Positions 49,101-56,967 of a DNA stretch of 64,000 bases are shown here, piece by piece. The notes under the pieces are model-generated. The model was not told the DNA's origin, did no database searches, and was given only the letters and a program-made list of their open reading frames with translations. The stretch's first letter is position 1. The number at the start of each line of letters is the position of its first letter. The position numbers and the translations under genes are program-made. The stretch is from Roseococcus thiosulfatophilus (lineage in GTDB: Bacteria; Pseudomonadota; Alphaproteobacteria; Acetobacterales; Acetobacteraceae), in NCBI RefSeq assembly GCF_017311575.1, contig NZ_JAFFQY010000064.1:1-64000 (forward strand), given 5' to 3'.

Positions 49101-51674
49101 GCCACGTCGGGCGGGGCCTCGCTGCGCGCGCTGACCGGCGCGGGCCAGGTGGTGCTGGGCAATGATGCCGGCAATCCGCGCAGCCTGCGCCTGACGGCGG
49201 CGGAGGGCAGCTTCGGCGGCCAGATCACCGGCGCGGGCGGCCTCTTCGTGGATGGCGGCGCGGCGGTCTTCACCGGGGCCAGCACCTATGCCGGCCCCAC
49301 CACCATCGCCACGGGTGCGAGCCTGGCGCTGGGCGGCATGGGCGGCATCGCCGGCTCCTCGCAGGTGCTGGTGGATGGGCTGTTCGCCGTGCAGGGCAGC
49401 TCGCCGGGGGTGAATCTCCAGGCGCTGTCGGTGCGGTCGGGCGGCGTGGCGCAGGCAGGGGCGCCGGTGCAGGTGACGGGGACGCTGCAGGTCTCGGTCG
49501 GCACGCTGAACGGCCCCGCCACCTTCACCGCGCCGCGCTATGAGCTGACCAACGCCGCGGTCAACGCGCCGCTGGGGGCGGGCGAGATGCAGGTGGCCGG
49601 CAACAGCTTCCTTACCGCGCCCTCGGCCGCCGGCTCGGTGCTGGTGCTGGAGAACGCCACGCTCGGCCTGATGGGCGCGCAGCTGTTGAGCGACCAGGCG
49701 GGGGTGGAAATCCGCACCACCGGGCGGCTCGCGCTGCTGGGCGGCGACCAGACCATCCGCGACCTCAGCGGCGCCGGCAACATCGTGCTGAACGGCTTTG
49801 AGCTGCGCGTCACGGGCAACAGCATCTTCACCGGCGCCTTCGAGGGCGCGGGCGATGTGCTGGTCTCCGCCGGCCAGTTGCAGATCGGCAGCGACACGCG
49901 GCAGACGCAGCTGACGGTGGGGCAGGGCGGGCAGCTGGACGTGACGGGCTCCGTCACCTCCACCGACATGACCATGGTGCAGGGCGACATGACCATCGCG
50001 CCCGGCGGCCAGGTGAACACGCCCAACTTCACGCTGGCCACCGGCGGATCCACCCAGGTGGGCGGGACGCTGCAATCGGGGCTCACGCAGGTGCTGGGCA
50101 CGATGACCCTGACGGGTGGCACCGTGCAGAACACCCAGATGATGATCTCGGGGCTCGGCGGCACGCTGGGCGGCACGGGCACCGTCACCGGGAATACGCA
50201 GGTGATGGGGGGCGGTCTGCTGGCGGCGGGCTTCTCGGTCGGCGCGCTGAGTTTCGACAACCTGACCATCGGCGCCGGCGGCCGGGTGGAGCTGGAAATC
50301 GAGGGCGCGGCCGGCGCCGGCGCGCTGGACGGGCATGACGTCTATCGCGCCAGCGGTGACATCACCATTGACCGCGCGGCGGTGCTGGACATCCGGCGCT
50401 ACACCGGGCCCTTCACCTCCAACGGCGCCTTCGAGGCGGCGCGCGGCCAGAGCTTCCGCTTCCTGGAAGCGGGCCTGGGCCGGATATCGGGCGCCTTCGG
50501 CACCATCACCTCCGATTTCGACCGGGGCCTCATCGTGAACCTCGGCACGGGCGAGGCCATCGGCACCGGCCGCCCGGTGGGCGAGGCGCTGGAAGCCACG
50601 CTCGGCCGCAACGCCAATGAACGGCGGATGGTGCGGGATCTGCGCGTGGCCGGCACCGCCGGCAATGTGGAGCAGTTCCACGGCGGGCGGCTGGTGGCCG
50701 ATGCGCTGAAGGCCGATGGCGTCTCGCCCGAGGCCGCTTCGCGGGTATTCCAGCGCAGTTCACCCGAGGGCTATGCCGGGCTGAACGACCATGCGCGCCG
50801 CGCCGCGCGCGCCCACCTCGAGGCCGCCTTCCAGGGCGGGGAGCGGCAGCAGATGGGCCGCTTCACGGTCTTCGCGGCCGGCGAGATGTCGCGCGCCGGG
50901 CGTTCGCGCTCGCATGACGGGGCGGGCTACACCATCACCTCCTCCGGGATGCAGTTCGGCGCCGAGACGGGGGTGGACCGGCTGCGCCTCGCGGTCTTCG
51001 GCGGCATGGAGCGGGGCACGGTCAACACGCCCCTGCTGCGCGGCAATGCCGATGGCTGGAGCTTCGGTGGGCGGCTTTCCTACCTGCTCGACCCCGCGCG
51101 TGACTTGACGCTTTCGCTGGACGGCATCTATGCCAGCTTCGGCCAGGATGGGCGGCGCCAGACGCTGAACGGCAGCTCGCGCTTCCGCACCCGCTCCGAT
51201 GCGGGGATGGTGCGGCTCGCGGCCGGCTACACCGCCTGGCGGGGCGGGCGCTGGCAACTGCGCCCCGAGGTGGGCCTCGGCTATGGCAGCGCCACCACCC
51301 GCGCCTTCACCGAGAGCAATGCCGCGGCGCTGGAGGCGCTGAGCGTGGGTCGGCAGACCTCCTCGGGCCTCATGCTCGATGCCGGCTTCGGCACCGAATT
51401 CCAGGCCTCCGAGCGCTTCACCGTCACGGGCGGGCTGCGCGTGGTCGCGGATTTCGCGGGCTCCCGCCGGCGGGTGGATGCGGGCTTCGCGGGGGATCCG
51501 GGCCGCTTCTCCGTCAACGCGCCCGGGCTCGGCACCGTCACGGGCGAGGCGCGGATGGGCGTCGAGTTCCGCCCCACGGGCGCGCTGAGCCTGCGTCTCA
51601 ACGGGGGCGCGGGTGTCTCCGACCATGGCGTCTTCTCGGGCGATCTCTCGGCCCGCGCGGCGCTTCGCTTCTGA
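43113..51674 (+). CDS. giant autotransporter adhesin with PGRS-like and beta-strand repeats
   Basis: A surface protein of 2,853 residues. A signal peptide (1-28, cleaved after SSLA) leads to a passenger with several VGM...ITAINGNVVTLS modules (about 150-530), a glycine-rich, PGRS-like segment (about 686-845) with GGNGGAGGTGG runs, and from about 890 to 2375 many autotransporter-associated beta-strand repeats of the form LTLTGxNTYTGxTTV. The last 270 residues (from about 2582) form the beta barrel, ending in the outer-membrane signature ALRF. It is type V secreted and probably an adhesin or biofilm factor. ATG 43113 gives the signal peptide and follows AGGGTGG. A methyltransferase gene follows. 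Confidence 0.92.
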   Translation: MSNGSGQLRLRHLLLASAAFCVPASSLADTRDLVDGNAAGGFMIGPATGATNVTVDGKIFTNFITRGGDGSGGGAGMGGVFFVDQGGQLTLNNVDFNTNAVRGGNGGGGPSLSLGTIGVPLTDLQVDVRPLDEQGAVPLLNEFGDFNRVAIGNTQGLAAGMAVSVPNAGQAVIQSVNPDGTITLDRTLTGASVLTREVRLGTDPNTILVNDITGIQANATLLVEERVTRGLDGVPELNQLELSSTAGLTVGMRLASNPSRTIIAINGNVVTMSGNHGVFSLAPVSFDRDISLVVQNLQASGGGNAGILTYAAPPGGSAPIGQLQLPGAGDTPVSAALYNVTGLTANSVTSAAGTSLVLAVDPLAQGLRVGMVLEGAGIAAGTTITAISGQSLTLSQAVTGAVTGFEARLAPINGATLTLPVPNPRLAVGMRLVGEGVPANTTITAINGNVVTLSNSLPGTASGLAFSNVVSASSGQLRLLGVDPAAVQNGFTVTVPGVGSYTVTAVTNLGGGEILLTVPGFVPSGNLDRLIVASPLTAGGAMNNVALTPYTGMPGVTGGADGKNGNNASWIGTVLAAGEGQAGGIAAPGGVGTGTGGTGGAGGNGSSGLPVNVNLMAGIYTAKSQVALQAGLVAAALVPVGVPPVPNIPLSIAFKATLADAKVDLALAIAQFAAWNVALALGEVASGGHGGEGGRGGNGATFYGGGAGGAGGSGGDAGNTGSGTAGNGGNGGAGGTGGLGAGGGQGGAGGSAGSGAFFREGTPGAGGIAGFGGGVGANGDGIGGGGGAGMGGAIFVRDGGTLLITGNSFFGDNNAAGGSGGVGGQAGAGVGSDIFMMRGASVTIAPGIGNVAIFMGSIADDSRASYEGAPFAAGDGAGLTIGAGLTIFNGVNTYTGATVIAGGALAALDGTGIHANSNITFAGAGRLGGMTALDELSAGVLLSSGAFNRQVGTQSNRVQWTGSGGFAAIADELVVNLGGTITPQTLTWGANGFVPNDASLVFGSAYADAAVRFRNPINLAGAERSIILRHGATADAIAIMDGVISNGALRIGAPGYNGFLHLRGTNTYTGGTIVDFGTVSTQEWTNSNNVLVPGGTLADTGAVTVNQGGRFLFGTTDTIGALTVNGRVDGRSGVPVLSLVRDVEILRALDMASLTNKGGIIAIGFDSVSRGAVLNDQDGLILLGAGLDAAGQVFTQDGQLVVLGPQRLTVGSLVGSGLVTLASDNPDHLILDQSGTSTFAGVIEGKGHLTVTGGGQLTLTGANTYTGVTTVQQAHLLTGGSGPVFGGGGDFLIEGKSSLTFATPEAIGTVGNAGSLTVQAGQSLQVAGLLNSGTVTLDGPLTSLGAVWNKSEGVINLGADILATGQVVTQDGQLTVTGTRGISVAQFLGDGTVTLSAGSRLNLNQSGDSTFAGVIEGSGAFHRQGKGELVLTGVNTYTGLTTVEAGHLRTSGTAGRLAGGGAFTVNDGARLTFGTSEVIGVLGNSGAVTLDAGQTLTVASLLNTGTGAMTLNGVLTSLGAVQNQAGGTIALDADLNATGQTVTQDGAMTVTGVRTLSTAGLTGAGSIGMAKGGGTPDHLVLAQTGPSTFAGAFTGAGELSLTGGGTLTLTGSSTLSGIVHVLSGHLRTQGAANRLTGTPELRVAPAGVVTFDTAEGLGIVTSQGVATANQALTVARLTNQSGATLNLNAPLTSLGAVWNQAGGVVNLASDITATGQVVTQDGQLMVTGTRGINAAEFLGVGTVTLSPGSRLDLNQSGDSTFAGVIEGSGAFHRQGKGELVLTGLNTYTGLTTVEAGHLRTSGAAGRLAGGGAFTVDDGARLTFGTPEVIGVLGNSGAVTLDAGRTLTVASLLNTGTGAMTLNGVLTSLGAVQNQAGGTIALDADLNATGQTVTQDGQLTVTGQRTLTLGQFTGGGGVTLSDGARLTIAQSGNSTFAGVMQGPGDFTRAGAGTLTLTGVQGFTGLATVQPGATLALAGSGAIATASGLALGGIFDISATSGGASLRALTGAGQVVLGNDAGNPRSLRLTAAEGSFGGQITGAGGLFVDGGAAVFTGASTYAGPTTIATGASLALGGMGGIAGSSQVLVDGLFAVQGSSPGVNLQALSVRSGGVAQAGAPVQVTGTLQVSVGTLNGPATFTAPRYELTNAAVNAPLGAGEMQVAGNSFLTAPSAAGSVLVLENATLGLMGAQLLSDQAGVEIRTTGRLALLGGDQTIRDLSGAGNIVLNGFELRVTGNSIFTGAFEGAGDVLVSAGQLQIGSDTRQTQLTVGQGGQLDVTGSVTSTDMTMVQGDMTIAPGGQVNTPNFTLATGGSTQVGGTLQSGLTQVLGTMTLTGGTVQNTQMMISGLGGTLGGTGTVTGNTQVMGGGLLAAGFSVGALSFDNLTIGAGGRVELEIEGAAGAGALDGHDVYRASGDITIDRAAVLDIRRYTGPFTSNGAFEAARGQSFRFLEAGLGRISGAFGTITSDFDRGLIVNLGTGEAIGTGRPVGEALEATLGRNANERRMVRDLRVAGTAGNVEQFHGGRLVADALKADGVSPEAASRVFQRSSPEGYAGLNDHARRAARAHLEAAFQGGERQQMGRFTVFAAGEMSRAGRSRSHDGAGYTITSSGMQFGAETGVDRLRLAVFGGMERGTVNTPLLRGNADGWSFGGRLSYLLDPARDLTLSLDGIYASFGQDGRRQTLNGSSRFRTRSDAGMVRLAAGYTAWRGGRWQLRPEVGLGYGSATTRAFTESNAAALEALSVGRQTSSGLMLDAGFGTEFQASERFTVTGGLRVVADFAGSRRRVDAGFAGDPGRFSVNAPGLGTVTGEARMGVEFRPTGALSLRLNGGAGVSDHGVFSGDLSARAALRF
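47131..48805 (+). repeat. internal duplication in the autotransporter gene
   Basis: The segments 47131-47755 and 48181-48805 align over 625 bp with a constant 1,050-bp (350-codon) offset, no indel and few differences. They encode two nearly equal passenger modules including GDSTFAGVIEGSGAFHRQGK. The different block between them shows that a larger unit was duplicated and then diverged. Confidence 0.85.
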
Positions 51675-51682
51675 CACGGCAC

Positions 51683-51703
51683 GGGCCCCGAAAACCGGGG
51701 CCC
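51683..51703 (+). repeat. hairpin between autotransporter and methyltransferase
   Basis: GGGCCCCG (51683-51690) pairs with CGGGGCCC (51696-51703), an 8-bp stem with a 5-nt loop, 8 bp after the autotransporter stop. No T run follows, so transcription probably continues into the methyltransferase at a reduced level. Confidence 0.55.
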
Positions 51704-51723
51704 CTCACTGAAAGGAATTCAGC

Positions 51724-53250
51724 ATGCAGGACTGGACCGCGGGCTATGTGTCCGAGATCGCCTACACCTATGGCTACTACCCGGAGCTGAACCCGCAGCG
51801 CGCGCGCCTGGCACTGCTCAGCGCGGGGCTGCTGCCGCCCGAGTTCCGCCAGGCCTGCGAACTGGGCTTCGGGCAGGGTGTCAGCGTCAACATCCACGCC
51901 GCGGCGGCGGGTACCACCTGGCACGGCACGGATTTCAACCCGACGCAGACCGCCTTCGCGCGGGACATGGCGCGCGCCTCGGGTGCGGCGGCCCAGCTGC
52001 GCGACCAGGCCTTCGCGGAATTCTGCGCCGATCCATCCCTGCCGGAATTCGACTTCATCGGCCTGCACGGCGTCTGGTCCTGGGTGTCGGATGCGAACCG
52101 CGAGGTGCTGGTGGACTTCCTGCGCCGCAAGCTGGCGGTGGGGGGCGTGCTGTGCATCAGCTACAACACCATGCCGGGCTGGGCCTCCTTCGCGCCCATG
52201 CGGCACCTGATGGCGCAGCACATGGGCGTGCTGGGCAGCGACGGGCAGGGGATCACGGCGCGCATTGACGGCGCGCTGGACTTCGTGGGCAAGCTTTTCG
52301 CCACCCAGCCGCTCTTCGCCCGCGCCAATCCGCTGGTAGCGGAACGGGTGGAGGCCATGAAGGGCTACAACCGCCACTACCTCGCGCATGAATTCTTCAA
52401 CCGCGACTGGCACCCGATGCATGTGGCGACGGTGGCGGACTGGCTGGCACCGGCCAAGCTCAGCTACGCCTGTTCCGCAAACCTGACCGAGCATGTGCCC
52501 GCCCTTGGCCTCACGCCCGAGCAGCGCAACCTGCTTGCCGAGATCCCCGACCGGATGTTCCGCGAGACGGTGCGGGACTTCATGCTGAACACCCAGTTCC
52601 GCCGCGACTACTGGGTGAAGGGGCGGCGCGAGGCCTCGCCCCTGCAACTGGTCGAGCGGCTGCGGGAAGAGCGGGTGGTGCTGGCGGTGCCGCGCAATGA
52701 GGCGTCCTTCACGCTGCCCGGGCCGCTGGGCGAGGTCACGCTCAACCCCGCCGTCTATGGCCCGGTGCTGGACGCGCTGGCCGACCACACGCCGCGCGCC
52801 ATCGGGGAATTGCCCCTGCCCGCGCAGGGGGGCTTCGGCCAGTTGCTGGAGGCGGTGCTGCTGCTGTGCGGCTCGGGCCAGGTGGCGCCCGCCCAGGACG
52901 AGGCGGCCATCCAGGCCGCGCGGCCCGTCGTGGCGCGGCTGAACGCGCATCTCTGCGCGGCGGCGCGGGGCAGCGGGGATGTGACCTGGCTGGCCAGCCC
53001 CGTGACGGGGGGCGGGGTGCCGGTGGACCGTGTGGCGCAGATGTTCCTGGGCGCGCGCGCGGCCGGGATCGCGCGGCCCGCCGCCTGGGCCGAGGCGGCC
53101 TGCGCCACGCTCGCGAGCCAGGGCCAGGGCCTGCTGCGCGAGGGCAAGCCGCTCGCCTCGGAAGAGGAGAATTTGGCGGAGATGACCCGGCTGGCGGAGG
53201 GCTTCGCCGCGCATCGCCTGCCGCTGCTGCAGGCGCTGGGGGTGGCGTAG
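51724..53250 (+). CDS. SAM-dependent methyltransferase with regulatory domain (MethyTransf_Reg)
   Basis: A 508-residue class I methyltransferase. The SAM motif CELGFGQG is at about 45-52 with GTDFNPTQ at 68-75. The segment NRHYLAHEFFNRDWHPMHV (about 216-234) begins the methyltransferase regulatory domain (PF10119 type). A C-terminal helical domain of about 180 residues follows. Rickettsial outer-membrane protein lysine methyltransferases are thought to have a similar overall layout and act on the autotransporter OmpB. Here the gene follows an autotransporter by 49 bp with AAGGA before its ATG, so modification of that protein is a reasonable hypothesis. The substrate is unproven. Confidence 0.85.
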   Translation: MQDWTAGYVSEIAYTYGYYPELNPQRARLALLSAGLLPPEFRQACELGFGQGVSVNIHAAAAGTTWHGTDFNPTQTAFARDMARASGAAAQLRDQAFAEFCADPSLPEFDFIGLHGVWSWVSDANREVLVDFLRRKLAVGGVLCISYNTMPGWASFAPMRHLMAQHMGVLGSDGQGITARIDGALDFVGKLFATQPLFARANPLVAERVEAMKGYNRHYLAHEFFNRDWHPMHVATVADWLAPAKLSYACSANLTEHVPALGLTPEQRNLLAEIPDRMFRETVRDFMLNTQFRRDYWVKGRREASPLQLVERLREERVVLAVPRNEASFTLPGPLGEVTLNPAVYGPVLDALADHTPRAIGELPLPAQGGFGQLLEAVLLLCGSGQVAPAQDEAAIQAARPVVARLNAHLCAAARGSGDVTWLASPVTGGGVPVDRVAQMFLGARAAGIARPAAWAEAACATLASQGQGLLREGKPLASEEENLAEMTRLAEGFAAHRLPLLQALGVA

Positions 53251-53287
53251 CGCCTGATCGCCTGTGGTGGAATCGCCAAAGGCACGA

Positions 53288-53319
53288 ATCACGCCGCTCG
53301 GCAAAGGCTGCGGCGTGAT
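53288..53319. repeat. palindromic hairpin between convergent genes
   Basis: ATCACGCCGC (53288-53297) and GCGGCGTGAT (53310-53319) form a perfect 10-bp stem with a 12-nt loop in the gap between two convergent methyltransferase genes. It carries the GAATCACGC flank related to the elements at 17914 and 42053. Confidence 0.6.
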
Positions 53320-53346
53320 CAATGAACGGTGATCACGCTGTAGGCG

Positions 53347-54147
53347 CTAAGGCGCCGCCCCGCCGGGCTTCCGCCCCCAGGCCTGCACGACGGTGTAGAG
53401 GATCGCCGTGGTGCCCGGATCATCCAGGTGCGACCGACAGGCCGCGATGGCCTCGTCCAGCGCCGCGCCATCCGCCAGGCCGGCGCGCAGCAGCGGGCCG
53501 CGCAGCGAGTCCACGATGTCCGGCAGCCAGGCGGCCTGCGGGTCGCCCGCCTGGCAGGAGACCAGGAAAGGGCGGTAGCGCAACTCGCGCAGCCCCGCCT
53601 GCCGCAGCAGCCCGAACAGCCGCCGGGCGACGCCACGGCCGGTGCCGCTCTGCTCCAGCCCCGCGCCGAGCATGGCCTTCAGCCGCGCGAAGGCGGGGTG
53701 CGGGGGGAAGCAGGCCATGCTGGACAGGTCCTGTTCCTGCAACGCCACCATCCCCCCAGGGCGGGCCAGCCGGATCGCCTCCGCGAGCAGCGTGTCGAAC
53801 CGCGCCGCGCCCGCGAAGAGGAAGCGGCCATGCACCAGGTCGAAGCCGCCACCGGGCAGGCCCGTCCGGCAGGCATCCGCCTCCAGGTACTCGACCGCGC
53901 CCGCCGCCTCGGCGCGCGCGTGGTCGAGGAAGCGGCGTTCCAGGTCCACGCCCGTCACCAGGCCCGGCGCGCCGGCCCGCGCCGCCATCAGCCGCGCCAC
54001 GTCGCCGAGGCCGCAGGCGAGGTCGAGGCAGCGCCAGCCCGGCCCGACCCCGATGGAGGAGAGCAGCGCCTCGGTCTCCTCGGTCAGCCAGGCGCCCTGC
54101 GCCGCCAGCCGGCCGATCTCGCCCGCGCGGGGTTCCAGGGGGTACAT
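53347..54147 (-). CDS. class I SAM-dependent methyltransferase
   Basis: A 266-residue small-molecule methyltransferase (UbiE/Methyltransf_25 type). Motif I is LDLACGLGDVARLMA, followed by VTGVDLERRFLDHAR, and the post-I region YLEADACRTGLP is normal. It probably methylates a product of the locus. ATG 54147 is the last start in the set, 13 bp after the adenylation-carrier gene stop. It has no similarity in layout to the MethyTransf_Reg protein on the other side of the convergent gap. Confidence 0.85.
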   Translation of the reverse strand: MYPLEPRAGEIGRLAAQGAWLTEETEALLSSIGVGPGWRCLDLACGLGDVARLMAARAGAPGLVTGVDLERRFLDHARAEAAGAVEYLEADACRTGLPGGGFDLVHGRFLFAGAARFDTLLAEAIRLARPGGMVALQEQDLSSMACFPPHPAFARLKAMLGAGLEQSGTGRGVARRLFGLLRQAGLRELRYRPFLVSCQAGDPQAAWLPDIVDSLRGPLLRAGLADGAALDEAIAACRSHLDDPGTTAILYTVVQAWGRKPGGAAP

Positions 54148-54160
54148 CGCGGGGCGCGCC

Positions 54161-55942
54161 TCAGGCCGCCTCTTCCGTGAGGCGGTCCACCGCCGCGGCC
54201 ATGTCGGCCAGGCGGGGATGCTCCAGCAGGTCGGAATCGGTGATGAACACCGCGCGATGCTCGTAGAGGCCGGCGGCCACCTGCAGCATGTCGAGCGAAT
54301 CCCCGCCGAACTCGAAGAAGTCATCCTCGCGGCCAACCTCGTCCACCTCGAAGATCTCGCTCCAGATCTCGGCCAGCAGCCGCTCGGTCTCGCCGCGGGT
54401 CGGCACCGGCGGCGCCATGCCGTCGGGCCGCGTGCCGCTGAGCGGCGGCAGGCGCCCGCGCGCGATCTTGTTGCCGGCCGAGCGCGGCAGGGCCGCGAAG
54501 ACGCCGACACGCCAGGGCAGCATGTAGTCCGGCAGTTGCGAGGCGAGGCGCCGCCGCAGGGTGAGGCCATTGATCTCCACGCCCGGCGCGGGCTGCACCC
54601 AGGCGGCCAGCCGCATGTCGCCGCCCGCCGTCCGCACGGCCTGCACGACACCCTCCGCCACGCCCTCCTGCCGGCACAGCACCGCCTCCACGGCGGCCAG
54701 CTCCACGCGGTAGCCGCGGATCTTCACCATGTGGTCGGCCCGGCCGAGATGCTCCAGCATCCCGTCCGGGTGCAGCCGGCCCAGGTCGCCGGTGAAGACG
54801 CGGAAAGACCCCGGGCGCTCGGGATCGGGGCGGAAACGCTCCGCCGTCAGCTCCGGGCGGTTCCAGTAGCCGATGGCCGTGTAGTCGCCGGAGACGACGA
54901 TCTCCCCGATCTCGCCCAGCGGCACCGGCTCGCCCTGCTCGTCCACCAGGGTGACGTGGCGGTCCTCGACCGGCCAGCCGACCGGCACCGCCTCGCGCCC
55001 CTGCACGGCCGCGGGATCCACCACCCATTCGGCGATCATGCCGGCCTCGCTGCTGGCCAGGCGGTTCACCACGGCGCAGTCCCAGCCCAGGCGGTCGCGC
55101 AGCGCTGTGACATCCTCCGGGCGCAGCACCTCGCCGCCCACGATGATGCGGCGCGGCTGCCAGGCCTGGCGTTCGGGCATGCGCGCCTCGACGAGGTCAC
55201 GCAGCACGGGGGGCGTCACCGGCAGCACGGTGATCCGCCGCTCCGCCGCCCAGCGCCCGAGGGCCAGCAGGCCGTGGCGGCGGCCGTCGAAGACCTCCAC
55301 CGTGGCGCCGGCCAGCAGCCCGCCCAGGATGGCCGAGATGGAGCCCGCGAAGGCGAAGGAGGAGAGGTGCGCGATGCGGTCGCCCGGCGCATAGCCGTGG
55401 TGGCGCGTCTGCAACCCGGCATGCCAGCACAGCGAACGCTGGGTGCGGACCACGCCCTTGGCCGGCCCGGTGCTGGCCGAGGTGAGGTAGATGATGGCCG
55501 GGTCCTCCGGCCGCGGCGCCGGGATCGCATCGGCAGGCGCGGCGCAGGCCGCCCCCACCTGCACCGGCACCTGGCCCGCGCGGTCGCGGCACCAGGCCTC
55601 CTGCGCCGGCGCGGTGACGATGCGCGCCACCTGGGCGAAGAGGCCCATCACATCCTCGGGCGGCGCGGCCGGGTCTATGGGCATGGCCGGCACGCCGGCC
55701 TTGAGCGCGCCGAGCAGGGCGATGACGGCCTCGGTGCCGATGCCGAAGACTAGGGCCACCGCGCCGCCCGGCGGCAGGTCCGCCAGCGAGGCGGCCGCGC
55801 GGTCGGTCTCGGCGTCCAGCGCGGCGTAGGTGAGGGCGCGCCCGTCCTCGACCAGCGCCTCGGCGTCCGGCAGGGCCTCGACGATGCGGCGCAGGCGGGT
55901 GGGGATCGTGCCGTCGAATTCGGCGCGGTCGAAGGGGATCAC
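54161..55942 (-). CDS. free-standing adenylation-carrier didomain protein (NRPS-like A-PCP)
   Basis: A 593-residue protein. The adenylation domain (about 1-500) has the AMP-binding loop YLTSASTGPAKGVV, NRLASSEAGM, TGDLGRLHPDGMLEHLGR, VKIRGYRVE and the C-terminal GNKIARGRLP with the catalytic Lys. A carrier domain (about 520-593) has FEFGGDSLDML with the phosphopantetheine site Ser549. It should activate a carboxylic or amino acid as an adenylate and load it on its own carrier arm. No condensation or reductase domain is present. GTG 55942 overlaps the receptor gene stop (GTGA). The substrate is unknown. Confidence 0.88.
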   Translation of the reverse strand: MIPFDRAEFDGTIPTRLRRIVEALPDAEALVEDGRALTYAALDAETDRAAASLADLPPGGAVALVFGIGTEAVIALLGALKAGVPAMPIDPAAPPEDVMGLFAQVARIVTAPAQEAWCRDRAGQVPVQVGAACAAPADAIPAPRPEDPAIIYLTSASTGPAKGVVRTQRSLCWHAGLQTRHHGYAPGDRIAHLSSFAFAGSISAILGGLLAGATVEVFDGRRHGLLALGRWAAERRITVLPVTPPVLRDLVEARMPERQAWQPRRIIVGGEVLRPEDVTALRDRLGWDCAVVNRLASSEAGMIAEWVVDPAAVQGREAVPVGWPVEDRHVTLVDEQGEPVPLGEIGEIVVSGDYTAIGYWNRPELTAERFRPDPERPGSFRVFTGDLGRLHPDGMLEHLGRADHMVKIRGYRVELAAVEAVLCRQEGVAEGVVQAVRTAGGDMRLAAWVQPAPGVEINGLTLRRRLASQLPDYMLPWRVGVFAALPRSAGNKIARGRLPPLSGTRPDGMAPPVPTRGETERLLAEIWSEIFEVDEVGREDDFFEFGGDSLDMLQVAAGLYEHRAVFITDSDLLEHPRLADMAAAVDRLTEEAA

Positions 55943-56928
55943 GGCGTGATCTCCGCCACCAGGTCGGCCGGCGCCAGCACGCGGTCCACCAGCCGCCGCT
56001 GCCGCAGCCAGTCCTGGTAGGTCAGCAGGCTGTCCAGGTTCAGCGCGCCATCGGCCGGCATGCTGGGCCAGCAGGCCCGCGCCAGAAGCTCGGGCGAAAG
56101 CCGTGTGGCGCGGGAGAGGATCTCGAGGTTGCGCGGCGTCTTGCCCTCATTGTAGCGGAGCAGCGCCGCGCGATAGGCGCGCAGGAAGCGGCGGCCCAGC
56201 GCCTGCCCATCGGCCAGCATCCGCTCCGAGAACATCAGCGCGGTGAACTGGCCGCCGGGCAGCAATTCCTCCGCCCCCACGGCGACGCGGCCCACCCCGG
56301 CCTCGTTGAGCCGCGCCACCCAGGGCTCGGAGAGGAAGGCGAGGTCCAGCGCGCCGGCGGCCAGCGCCGCCTGCTGCGCCGGCACCGGCATTTCCCGGAA
56401 CTGCACCTGCAGCCGCTCGGCGCCGCGCCGCTGCCGCAGCAGGTCCACCAGGAAGCCCTCGAAGGCGTTCTGGTCGGCGCTGACGCGCAGCGACCGCGCC
56501 TCGCCCGAGGTCAGCGCCGCGAGCGTGAGCCCGGTGCCGTAGAAGGCGGCATAGGAGCATGGCGCCGGCGCCAGCATCACGCCGGAGGCCACCAGCCGGG
56601 CGCGGCCGCCGCGCGCCACCGCGTTGAACAGCGCGGGCGAGGCCTGCGGGATGCCCGCGTCCAGGTCCCCGCTCATCAGCCCCGGCAGGGCGAGGTGGGA
56701 GGAGGAGAGGGCGACCGGCTCGATGGTGATGCCCTCGCGGGCGAAGAGGCCTTCCTCCAGCGCGATGAAGATGGGCGCCTGCGACAGGAAGGGTAGCACC
56801 ACGAGCTTCACGCGCTCCGCCCGCGCCGCCGCCGGCAGCAGCGCCGCGAGGCAGAGCGCGAGGCCCAGCACCCGGCCGAGCCTTGCCATGCCGCGCGCGG
56901 CACGCGTCCATCCTGGCTTCGTCAGCAT
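55939..56928 (-). CDS. ABC transporter substrate-binding protein, NMT1/SsuA type
   Basis: A 329-residue periplasmic receptor of the sulfonate/nitrate/taurine (NMT1/THI5) class. A signal peptide ends near ARA|ERVKLVVLPFLSQAPIFIA, and LPGLMSGDLDAGIPQASPALFNAVARGG is typical. The start is ATG 56928; ATG 56889 would give a cleaner signal peptide. Its partner permease and ATPase genes lie just upstream. The ligand of this branch is often a sulfonate, nitrate, thiamine precursor or aromatic acid. Confidence 0.85.
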   Translation of the reverse strand: MLTKPGWTRAARGMARLGRVLGLALCLAALLPAAARAERVKLVVLPFLSQAPIFIALEEGLFAREGITIEPVALSSSHLALPGLMSGDLDAGIPQASPALFNAVARGGRARLVASGVMLAPAPCSYAAFYGTGLTLAALTSGEARSLRVSADQNAFEGFLVDLLRQRRGAERLQVQFREMPVPAQQAALAAGALDLAFLSEPWVARLNEAGVGRVAVGAEELLPGGQFTALMFSERMLADGQALGRRFLRAYRAALLRYNEGKTPRNLEILSRATRLSPELLARACWPSMPADGALNLDSLLTYQDWLRQRRLVDRVLAPADLVAEITP

Positions 56929-56967
56929 CCGGGGTGATCCTTCGGAAAGGCGGCCGGCCACATCGGG

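Noticed and set aside
46758-50681. 1,307-residue open frame opposite the autotransporter
   Set aside because: It is a product of high G+C and the repeat structure; its composition is His/Arg/Ala-rich without domains, while the plus strand is clearly coding.
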